This document shows positions 32,142 to 41,951 of a stretch of 64,000 bases of DNA, one piece after another (within the stretch, counting starts at the first letter, position 1; each line of letters begins with the position of its first letter). A program made the translations under genes and the position numbers. Source of the stretch: Branchiostoma floridae (Eukaryota > Chordata > Leptocardii > Amphioxiformes > Branchiostomatidae); assembly GCF_000003815.2 (NCBI RefSeq), contig NC_049995.1:13978262-14042261 (forward strand). Reading direction: 5' to 3'. Below the pieces are notes generated by a model. The model did not search any database and was not told where the DNA came from. It saw only the letters and a program-made list of their open reading frames with translations.

Positions 32142-35100
32142 ATGACCCTGGAAGCAACACACCTCCTGGCCGCTGCGAGCGGGTTCCTCGGCATGCTGAT
32201 GATCTACAAGTTCATCAGTCCCCGGGTGGTGCCGCTCTGGTTCCCGGCATACCATGCGCTGCCCTGGGAGAAGCAGATACAGGTCAACGAGATGTACGGA
32301 ACTTTCTTATTTTGTATCTTTAAAAAACTCCATGGTATTGTATTGTTTTCTTTTTTTTATGTCGATAGTGATGAAAATTAAGGAAATTAGCTACAGGTCA
32401 ACGAGATGTAAGGAGGGGTTTTGGATTGTTGTTTTTTTGTTAATGATGATGGAAATGGAGAAGTGACTTTAATTTAGTATTGACGACAAGTGGATTATCG
32501 CTACAGCTAAAGAGTAAAGAAAAGATTAGCTAGCTAGTCAATGCAGCCAATCTTCATGTAATCAAGATGTAATCAATATGATCATAGATACAAGAGATAT
32601 TTAGAGCTTTTGCAGATTTCATGAAAATGGCTATTTTGCCATTTTTGTACTGATCATGCAACCCGGTTCCTCATTTGCGTGTTTGGTATCTATTTATGTT
32701 CCATCTGCCATGAATAACTATTGTGTTACATTTATTGAAGACTTTGCCCAGTTATGAAAATGATGGAATTACAGAATTTCCTATCATATATTTTTGAGTG
32801 TTTCTGTAGGCCACAGATAGTGTATGGTGGGCGAGATTACATGTAAACATTCATAGATAAAAAATGACCGTTGTCATGGCAACCGGTGACACCAGTTGAC
32901 CCCAAATGTACCTTTTTTGTATGATTATATAAAGGCATCACACTTTTGGGAAAGGTCGATGTTTTGACTTTGACCACTTTTTTTCTACAGACAGCGTCTT
33001 AATGTCACCCATGATGCATTGCAATACCAGGGTGATTGATAAAACGCCCGCCGGGGTGTAATTCTTAAAATACTTATAACTCCTGATTGAATTGGCGGAT
33101 TTTCTTGATTTAAAGTCCAAAATGCGGGGAATAATGTGGCTAATCAATATAATTTATCATAAAAGACCCCATAGGTAGTCCAAAAAAATGCCTGATGTTG
33201 GAAAGTAAACAATGCATTTTCTACACAGAAATTACCCCCAAAATTGGAGTTTAAAGACTCATAACTTCCTAAAAATGCAGAATATTTACAAAATATTGCT
33301 TATTTCGTGTTTCCCAAGGCATGTTTTATCTATAAACCAATTTTCACAGAAAATTGTTGATGTTTGATAATTTGTCCTGGCCTTTTGTACTTAGCCCCCC
33401 AAAGCGATGTTCATTCCAATGACGTCATTTGGTCACGTGATTACAATAAGAAAGCTGTACATAAAAGCTTGCTATTTTACATAAGAATAAACTTTGGTTA
33501 ATGCAGATTAAAAAAATCCATAGTAGCTCTGGTCCCTCTCGGTGGTACAAAAAATCGTCCTGGCCCATGGACTAAACGGGTTAACTAGATATCGTTGTAT
33601 TTTATCTTAGTATTGAAGATACAAGTCATTGAGATGAAAGTACATTTTTGTCATGGTTACGGCGAAAAAAATTTCAACGGCTTTACTGTTTATATACAAA
33701 AATCTAAAAGAATAAAAGCTGAGATAAAAAAATGCATAAGATTCAAGGTACTTAACGGGCTACTGTCGCGCCGCGTGCCTACGATGCTGGTGTATGTGTG
33801 TATAGATACGCCGAAGGGCGGTTATACCGGCTATACGGATACAGATACTTTGTTGTTGGTATGTTTTGTGTTTTATTTGCTTTCTACTGCACCACATATT
33901 TCGGGTGAGCATTCTGTAGCTAGAAGTCTGGAAATCATCATTCAATACTAATGATCCACCTTTACATGTTGCTGCAATGGGTTTTTTTTCCAGCTTCATG
34001 GCGGGAAGTCACTCCGTGGTCGTCTGCATCTCCTCCTGGGTGGCGTACTTCACTGTGGAGGAGCTCAAGCCTACTACACTATGGTCGGTAGATGGTGATG
34101 ATGATAACTTTATACCTGATGATGATAACATTATACCTGATGATGATAAATTTATACCTCCTGATGATGATAACTTTTCACCTGATGATGATAACTTTCT
34201 ACCTGAAGACGATAAATTTAAACCTGATGATGATTAATTTATAACTTATGATGGTAAGTTTATACCTGCTGATGATAACTTTTTGCCTGATGATGAAAAC
34301 TTTATACCTGATGATGAAATCTTTATACCTGATGATGATAACAAAATACCTGATGATGATCACTTTCTACCTGATGATGATAACATTATAACTGATGATG
34401 ATAATTTTATACCTGATGATGATAACTTTATACCGAATAATGACAACTTTCTACCTGATGATGATAACTTTCTACCTGATGATGATAACTTTATACCTGA
34501 TGATGATAAATTTATAACTGATGATGGTAAGTTTATACCTGATAATGATAGCTTAAAGTTTATATCTGATGATGATAACTTTATACCTGATGATGATAAC
34601 TTTATACCGAATAATGACAACTTTCTACCTGATGATGATAACTTTCTACCTGATGATGATAACTTTATACCTGATGATGATAAATTTATAACTGATGATG
34701 GTAAGTTTATACCTGATGATGATAGCTTAAAGTTTATATCTGATGATGATAACTTTCTACCTGATGATGATAATTTTCTGCCTGATGATGATAACTCTAT
34801 ACCTGATGATGATAACATTATACCTGATGATGATAACCTTATAGCTATTATAGAAAATATATCATTGGCTACATACAGTCCGATTGAGTTTTTCATGAAT
34901 ACATAAAGGTTCAAACAAGCATCTCTATGACCTGATATACTTCTCCTGCCAACTCAGGTATGACTGTGCGTTAACCAGACACACCAGCGCCTTTTTCTGG
35001 GGGTACAGTATCGCAGGTAAGATTTTATACCTGGTTGATTGATTGATTTCTTGGTTAATTGATTGAATGATTTATTGATTGTATTTCTTAACACATTGCT

Positions 35101-38100
35101 AATTGAGTGCTATTGGTCACATCTACAAATAAATCATTACATTGAAAGAAGTGCCAAAATGTTACCTTAGCAAAGAGACAACAGACCATCCTACTACGGA
35201 CATATAAAAGTAGATTAAATATGTACAAGTTTGCCTGTACGTTTCTCTAAAATGTTATTTACTTGTTTGTTTATTTGTTTGTTTGTCTCAGACCTGTTGT
35301 TGATGATCTGCCACCCACATTTCGGAGACGTGTATTTCCTGATGCACCACGTGGTGTCTCTCATCGCCGGGTACCTGGGAATGGTGAGTAGAAGCCTCTA
35401 CCAGGCTCGGCGCAACCCTGGTCAAACAGTAGCAATCGGACAAAAAGAGGGAATAGCAGCCTCCATAGCAGGCTCTCGGGGGCTTTTTTGTGCTCATGAT
35501 ACACTTTTGTTGGCCATTTCTTTTTGTACTGGGTCGCTGAATGCTGGTGTCGCTGATTACTGGCCCCGTCTGGGTAAGGTCGCGTAATACTACTCTCCAA
35601 GCAGAGGTCGAATNNNNNNNNNNNNNNNNNNNNNNNNNNNNNNNNNNNNNNNNNNNNNNNNNNNNNNNNNNNNNNNNNNNNNNNNNNNNNNNNNNNNNNN
35701 NNNNNNNNNNNNNNNNNNNNNNNNNNNNNNNNNNNNNNNNNNNNNNNNNNNNNNNNNNNNNNNNNNNNNNNNNNNNNNNNNNNNNNNNNNNNNNNNNNNN
35801 NNNNNNNNNNNNNNNNNNNNNNNNNNNNNNNNNNNNNNNNNNNNNNNNNNNNNNNNNNNNNNNNNNNNNNNNNNNNNNNNNNNNNNNNNNNNNNNNNNNN
35901 NNNNNNNNNNNNNNNNNNNNNNNNNNNNNNNNNNNNNNNNNNNNNNNNNNNNNNNNNNNNNNNNNNNNNNNNNNNNNNNNNNNNNNNNNNNNNNNNNNNN
36001 NNNNNNNNNNNNNNNNNNNNNNNNNNNNNNNNNNNNNNNNNNNNNNNNNNNNNNNNNNNNNNNNNNNNNNNNNCGACCTCTGCTTGGAGAGTAGCGTAAT
36101 ACCCCTGTCACATTATCCACGATCTTCGGGCGTATCGATGGAAGATATGCCATATTTAAGATCGACTGAGGGTTGCGCGTATTTTTTTTACATGAAAATG
36201 GTCCATATCACATATAAGCCTTACTTTGTACCTTGTACAATTGTTGTGCAATAACGTTATTGTTATAAGCGAGGCTCGTGACAGGGGTAAACTTACTCCT
36301 CTGGCCGACCGACTTCCCCAGCACACTAGTACTATTCCCTTGATCTAAATTGAAACCACTGTCCGTCGACTTGATATCTTAGATACCCTTCTTTTATAAA
36401 CAATGGTCCCTGACCCTCAGGCATGAGGATTGGACTAGGTAAAGGTAATAAACAGTTGATAATGGTTATCGTAGGACAAAGGAGAACTGGGGTGAGCTTC
36501 TAAATGGACCATTCGAAAAGAAATGCACAGTAACATATTTTGGTTTTCTCTGTCTCATGTTTACTACGTTCCCATTCCATGTCTGCAGGCCAGCATTTCC
36601 ATACCGTACTACGTGAATGTGTTCCTAATGATGGAGTTAACCAACCCGTTTGTGAACTTCAGGTGAGTTGGATCTCTCTTTCTATTTCTTTCTATCTATT
36701 TCTCCTCCCCCACTCTGTCTTACATCAGGTACATTCGGAACTTCTGACAGATAATGTTGAAAAGGTTACGTTCATGCCTTGCAAATCAATGAAGACTAAG
36801 CCTATATAAATCGTAATCTTTCGTGTAGTTTTGCTAGGGCAACGTGATGCAGCGGAGCATAGAAATAGATATCAGGAGACCGAAAGTTGTCGTACGGTAA
36901 TTCTGATGGCGCTAGCTAAAGGGCAACTAGACATACAACAATTAGCCTGGGTACCATCCGGATAGTAGTTCGCTCCTATGTTCACTTCTGCTATCCGTCT
37001 GGAGACGTGCACATTCAAACCGTTTGGTGCTAACGTCAGTTAATGAGCGAATCAAGGAATGGGTTCTAAAGCGCTCGTTCAACAGGCCCTCTCGCAAGCA
37101 GACGGAGAGCTTGTCCGGTGTTGGAACGCCTGTTCGGACGATCGCTTGAACCCATTCCATAATTTGCTCATATGTGGGGACCAATCAGCGCCTGCGTCCA
37201 AAATTTGGACGATTCCAGACGTTAAGATGGTCCGCGTTCCCAGACGGAAACACAGAGAAGCGATTGTATATAGTGTATAATGAATGTCAGAGCTAGAAGC
37301 GACTGTATATAGTATATATTGAACGCCGGAGCGAACTACTTTCCGGATGGTACCCAGGCTATACAACAATACCATCGAAATGCCAATTGACTTGTGCATC
37401 AAAAGGCAAATTGACTTGCATAGTCCCTGCAGATTCCGGAGAGTTGGTGTGCTTTACATCTTCATTTAATGCCATGGGCGGTAGTATAACCATGTCCATA
37501 GAAATTAAAGCATGAAAATGAAAATGGAAAGACCGTCTTCTATGTACCTTGATTTATGATTTATGGTTTATGAGAATTCTCCATATACGATGACAATGGA
37601 GGGTAGACACCTTCCCGCAGATTCGTGCTTAAGGCGCTAACGATTACTCGGAGAAAACCCCTCTGTTCCCCTCTTCCACTGTAATGCCGAATGCGCTAGC
37701 GTAACCATGATTTGTACATAAAATTCCTGCACATACATGCCGAATTCGCTAGCTTTATACCTAAAGAAAAGCCTTCTTTTCTCCTCCACTATATCATCAT
37801 CTAATGCGGAAGGTGCATAAGCACATAGACATGGAAAGACTTTTATGTACTTCTCTCCGTCAGATTCATTCTGAAGGCTCTAGCTATAGGTTACTTGAAG
37901 AACGAATGTTTTTTCCATCTTCCATATCTTCAAATATTGAAGGCGCAAGCACAACCATATCTTTACAAAGATACCATGGAAATAGATATGGAAAGACATT
38001 CATCTATGAATTTTTCTCTAGATTCATGCTGAAGGCGCTAGGTTACCCTGAGAAGAGCCTGCTGTTCTCCTGCACCGGTGTGCTCATCTTCGTCACGTGG

Positions 38101-38912
38101 TGGATGGGCTTCATCTGATGGAGATGATAATGAAAATACCGTCTTCTATGTGTACGTTCCCACAGATTCATGCTGAAGGCGCTAGGTTACCCAGAGAAGA
38201 GCCTGCTGTTCTCCTGTACCGGCGTGCTCATCTTCATCACGTGGTGGATCGCTCGCCTCGGTCCCATCCCGATCTACGCCTACCACATGGCACAGCTCAT
38301 GAGCACAGGGGGCTTCTTCAAGGTGAAAAAAATTGCCACAAGATACCTGGGAATTCTTTTACAAAATCGGTAGCTTTTGCCTAGTTACGTTTCGATCCAT
38401 ACCCTTTAGACATCTTTCTCGGATCTTTTCACTGGAGTGCTACTTTTGCGGTGAGGAAGCACTCCGAAGCGTGGTTGACTTTTTTTGACTGACCAGTGTC
38501 GTTGGGTACACGTTTTTCAACGCCTTGGGTCGAATATGGTTTTGCGTCATGAAACGTCATGTAACTAATAGTTTGCATGGTTTTGTGATTTCCATGTAGC
38601 TGGAGTTGTCTATGCAGCTGACTATCGCCATGGTTTATTTGTTTTTTACCGCCCTGAACCGAATATGGTTTCGGGCCATAAAACTAAACTCGCGTCATAA
38701 TAATTTGCCATGGTTTTGTATTTTCCAAACAGATCGAGTTGTCCATGCAGCTGACCAGTGTCCTAGGATACGCGTTTTTCACGGTCCTGAACCTAGCATG
38801 GTTCCGTGTGATCATCAAGCTCTTCCAGCGTGAAATCCGGGGACTGATCCAACAGGGGCATTCCATGGCTAAGAGAGTACAGCAGGAAACCAACAGCAAA
38901 AAGGGTGGTTAA
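32142..38912 (+). CDS. TLCD4: TLC domain-containing protein 4-like (TMEM56 family)
   Basis: Seven exons join in phase: 32137-32293 (ATG 32142), 33994-34083, 34958-35016, 35292-35383, 36589-36662, 38166-38322 and 38733-38912 (TAA). They give 267 residues, close to the 263 of vertebrate TLCD4. Conserved family landmarks are VNEI-FMAGSHSVVVC, FWGYSIAD, then YFLMHHVVSLIAGYLG (the His pair of the TLC domain), MELTNPFVNFRFMLKALGYP and the last helix before FRVIIKLFQREIRG. At least six hydrophobic helices are evident, so it is a multi-pass membrane protein. TLC-domain proteins handle membrane lipids; a specific activity for this subgroup is not established. Exon 1 starts after an acceptor, so a 5' non-coding exon exists upstream. 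Introns carry copies of exons 1, 6 and 7, a 21-bp satellite and an assembly gap. Confidence 0.9.
34094..34845 (+). repeat. 21-bp in-frame minisatellite (CCTGATGATGATAACTTTATA)n
   Basis: About 35 copies of a 21-bp unit lie in intron 2 of the TLCD4-like gene, starting 10 bp after the exon 2 donor. There is a higher-order period of about 174 bp (the marker TACCGAATAATGACAACTTT at 34431 and 34605). The array is open in frame with exon 2 up to 34237, and again from 34283 to 34906, encoding a seven-residue unit PDDDNFI. Several units mutate to GATGGTAAGTTTATA, a consensus-like splice donor. Confidence 0.95.
35590..36094. mobile_element. TIR element of the CTACTCTCC family spanning the assembly gap
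   Basis: The left end CTACTCTCCAAGCAGAGG (35590) and the right end CCTCTGCTTGGAGAGTAG (to 36094) are perfectly inverted over 21 bp. They are flanked by CGTAATA on both sides (35583-35589 and 36095-36101). The interior is almost all N. The termini match 24629-24880. It lies in intron 4 of the TLCD4-like gene. Confidence 0.8.
35614..36073. other. Assembly gap (460 N)
   Basis: A run of N; its size is as given in the assembly and may be an estimate. It coincides with the inside of the TIR element at 35590-36094. Confidence 1.
36944..37362. mobile_element. 419-bp MITE with long TIRs and TA target site
   Basis: The left end GCCTGGGTACCATCCGGATA and the right end (reverse complement GCCTGGGTACCATCCGGAAA) are inverted over about 31 bp. 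TA lies on both sides. An inner inverted pair, GGAATGGGTTCTAAAGCG and CGCTTGAACCCATTCC, forms a second stem. A short tandem repeat, GCGA(T/C)TGTATATAGT, lies at 37259-37320. There is no transposase ORF. It sits in intron 5 of the TLCD4-like gene. Confidence 0.8.
37610..38120 (+). repeat. Tandem copies of TLCD4-like exon 6 acceptor edge
   Basis: Units start with an acceptor and ATTCATGCTGAAGGCGCTAG, the first bases of exon 6 (parent 38166). The best copy is at 38026-38117, and degraded copies are near 37620, 37685, 37738, 37865 and 37935. The best copy matches the parent for about 85 bases with four changes: three are synonymous and one is Val/Ile. Confidence 0.8.
38490..38732 (+). repeat. Tandem copies of TLCD4-like exon 7 acceptor edge
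   Basis: Two degraded copies of exon 7 precede the real exon. GAGTTGTCTATGCAGCTGAC...CCTGAACCGAATATGGTTTC starts at about 38603. CTGACCAGTGTCGTTGGGTA...GGGTCGAATATGGTTTTG starts at about 38493. The linker CATGGTTTTGTGATTTCCA / CATGGTTTTGTATTTTCCA is shared. Confidence 0.8.
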
Positions 38913-38952
38913 AACGGTAGAATTCTACTCTAGAGTAGAGTAGAGTAGAGTA

Positions 38953-39264
38953 CAGTCAAACCTGTGTGCGGTGATCATCCAAAGAGTCACAATAGATGAT
39001 TATAAACTCTCCAAGCGGAGGTTTAATAGGCTCGTTTTATGTCATTTTAGGCTTTTTGTCGACCTTAAATGGTACACAACAAAGCCTGGAAAATACTTTG
39101 AAACAAGTCACTAAGACTAAACTCTGTTTGAAGAGTAAACATAGACAGGTGGCCACTATATGGACAATATTCTTATGCCCTGAGCCAATTGGAAAGATAA
39201 TCTACATGTAAGGAACTACCAAAAAGTGGCCATAAACTAGCGATCACTACTACAGGTTTGACTG
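38953..39264. mobile_element. 312-bp MITE with CAGTCAAACCTGT ends
   Basis: CAGTCAAACCTGT at 38953 and ACAGGTTTGACTG ending at 39264 are perfectly inverted and flanked by TA on both sides. Inside, ACTCTCCAAGCGGAGGTTTA (39006) and AAACTCTGTTTGAAGAGT (about 39118-39136) look like a degraded copy of the CTACTCTCC family nested within it. It lies just past the TLCD4-like stop codon. Confidence 0.75.
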
Positions 39265-39266
39265 TA

Positions 39267-41790
39267 TGTATCGTTTCCCCTTCTTTGCTGTAAAATTCTG
39301 TACGTAACTCTGAGAAGGTGCTCTGTAGGGACGACCAAAATCTCCAGCTGTTTTGGAGCTGAAACTTTCAACAAATTGAGGAAGTCGCATTAGATATATG
39401 TATATGTATGCATATGTATCTGTAGGCATGGTTGTACTTTTCACGTGGGTTATGGCTAATGTATTGTTGCATTTGGTACATGTGGTTCTCTAGTACAGAA
39501 TGTCAGAGATGTTGCGTCCAAAGCCTAAGGATATAGACTGCGATGATGCGCGATTTAACATGTACCATCATGTTAACGTTGTCTAATGCTGGTGAAGATT
39601 TGCCTAGAGGCACAGAAACGATCTTCTTGGCATTAGAAAATTTGGCCCATATTGCATCGCGAATCATTGCTACGTATACCCTCCAAAATAAATGCCATCG
39701 GTCCTAGAAGTGTATGAAGGAAGTTAGCCAAACAGTGCGTCGTACCAGAGAAAAGCACACACTGACTTTCAAACTACCACTTTCTACTATGAAGGTGCTG
39801 GGTTTTCGAATTCAGACATATGGATTTTCATGTAGTGATATAAAAACTTTTTCTAAACTTCTCAATAGGATTCAGTGAACTGTCAGTAGAGCTATTTTAA
39901 CTGTTGTCGGTGACACGCTTTTCGTGTACGTTGTGACTAGTGATGTGAAGGTATATTCATCATTGACATTTAATATACTGTACTTGATTAATCATGATCA
40001 AGCACATTACAATTCAGCCCTTACAGAAATTACAAAAGCTATCCAATTTAACTATCTGGAAATGTAAAATATAGTTATTTATTACAGATTTTTGGAATAT
40101 AATATTTGTAATTGGGTTATTCATTATCACTCTATAATTGAGGAGGAAAACCCAAGCCATATTTGCATCTGCTACTAGTGTAAGGGAATGCTCCTTACTT
40201 AGATCATTGCTTCTCAAACATGTAAGGAAAATGTCTTGAAGGTATCTTCAGATTTGAACTTTAGAACTCTTTGCCATATTAGTGAGTTCTTTTAAATGGT
40301 CAGTAGTGTGGAATGTGTATGTAAAATGATATGTCGCATTTATGAAAATAACTATATTTAGGAATATGCTGTGTGGCAATATGAAGGGTATTACAATGTA
40401 TATGTAGCAAGATTTCAGATGCAGGTCAACTTTTGAATGGATTAACTCTAGCCCTATGTGGGGTATGGTTTACGAAACAAACAGTATTATTATCTTTTTT
40501 ATTTTCTCCTCCCTTTCTTTGAATGCATAGATTTATATGCTGCTACTGATAGGTGCATTCATATATTTGGTATCATGTTGGAAAAAAAATCGAAAATTTT
40601 GAAGGATACTAGGAAACCCTACCACTACAAGAGTGTTAATTTTAAATTTCAAATGCTTCACTTCAAAAATCTTACAATCCAACTTGACACTAACTGATAT
40701 TAACTTTAAGTTTCAAATGTCATTAGAAACATTCTTCCCATTTCAATACTACCATTTCAAAGTGTCATAGTATTGAAAATTGGTAAAGATATTCTTTAGA
40801 TTTTTGAAATCAAACTTTTGGGTCTTACAATGGTTTTGTGTCCATGATATTTTTACTAATTAAGAAAGGTGCAACGGAAGAAACGTTATCAGTGTTATAA
40901 AAATGTGACTTTTTCCACTATTTATGGTGACGCGGGAATAGACGGAACATGCTTTCTTGCCATCAATGTGGTAGATGCATTCCTGTCATGAACTCTGTAC
41001 TTTAAGTACTAGACATATAGCTGCAGCATTTACCTGTGTTTGTAGAAGTATCAATAAAAAAATTGAACCAAATATACAATAGACAAATTCTGCATAACAC
41101 AACTTCACAGGAGCAGTGGATTGACTGGTAAGCATAAAATTTGTGTCTGTTCACTTTCTTGTGTTGTAGTACTTGTAGGTTACAATTCAACTTTGACTCA
41201 AAGAATTGTATTACAAATATTTGTACTTGGAAATGGTTTAAAATTCTAGGGTCTCTGAAGAGCTGAAATAAGAACTTCTATCACAGCTATTGTATCTTAA
41301 TACATATTTATTATCATTAATGGCTATCGGTAAATGTGACATGAAAAAAGTCTCTACAGGGTTTGCTCTTGCGGAACAGAAGCATCTGAAGCCAGTCTGT
41401 GGTATTTGAGCAGTACACAATGTCTGTATTGGTATGAGGGATGTCATTGGTGTGCTTATCAATAAACAGTTGTTAAAAAAAACTTGAACAGGTGGTCTCT
41501 TTGAACTGCAGCTTGGTTAGAATCAGTATAGCAGGAAATTGTGTCACGACAATGCAGGAAATGAAATCCTTATGCAATTTATCTCAAAGAATGTATGAAG
41601 ATATTTTATCTTAATGTACACATGCTTTACAGAATGCTTAACATTGGATTTTGTGAAGGGCTCCTTTAACAAATTGCTAAGGACGTTAATACTGTTCAGA
41701 AGATAACATTTTGGCCAGGCAGCAAAGAGATCTCCCCCCCCCCAATAAAATATATACCCCCCTCCTTCCGTTTTTGAGGCTACCAACTTC
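39267..41790. other. Convergent intergenic region, no gene seen
   Basis: AT-rich DNA between the 3' ends of the TLCD4-like gene and DCAF13. It contains short ORFs without homology that I recognise and no clear repeat. It probably includes both 3' UTRs. Confidence 0.45.
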
Positions 41791-41799
41791 AATTTGCTG

Positions 41800-41914
41800 A
41801 AGACTTTTGTAGCCTATATAGGAAAGTCGTGTAAAGTGCCTTTCACGTCGGGGTTTGAACTCAGGACCTTCTGGACCTGAGTCAAACGTGCTGACGATTG
41901 CGCCACGCGGTCCC
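41800..41914 (-). mobile_element. tRNA-derived SINE in the DCAF13 3' UTR
   Basis: Read on the minus strand, 41914-41845 is tRNA-like: GGGACCGCGTGGCGCAATCG, with an A box TGGCGCAATCG (41905-41895) and a B box GAGTTCAAACCCC (41862-41850). The anticodon arm is degraded. The tail GTGAAAGGCACTTTACACGA is not tRNA, so this is a SINE head rather than a functional tRNA. It begins 38 nt after the DCAF13 stop, on the same strand. The 3' end is uncertain. Confidence 0.65.
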
Positions 41915-41951
41915 AAACCACACACATAACTGCAATAACCCCCTCCTATCA

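Noticed and set aside
34094-34845. CRISPR-like array
   Set aside because: There are no unique spacers; the repeats are contiguous 21-bp units in animal DNA.
34360-34914. 184-codon minus-strand ORF of SSSGIKL repeats
   Set aside because: It is the reverse reading of the 21-bp satellite; a period divisible by three keeps several frames open.
35541-36254. Long ORFs across 35541-36254 on both strands
   Set aside because: They exist only because N bases are read as open codons in the assembly gap.
41835-41914. Functional tRNA gene
   Set aside because: The anticodon stem has mismatches, and the sequence continues into a SINE-like body rather than a terminator.
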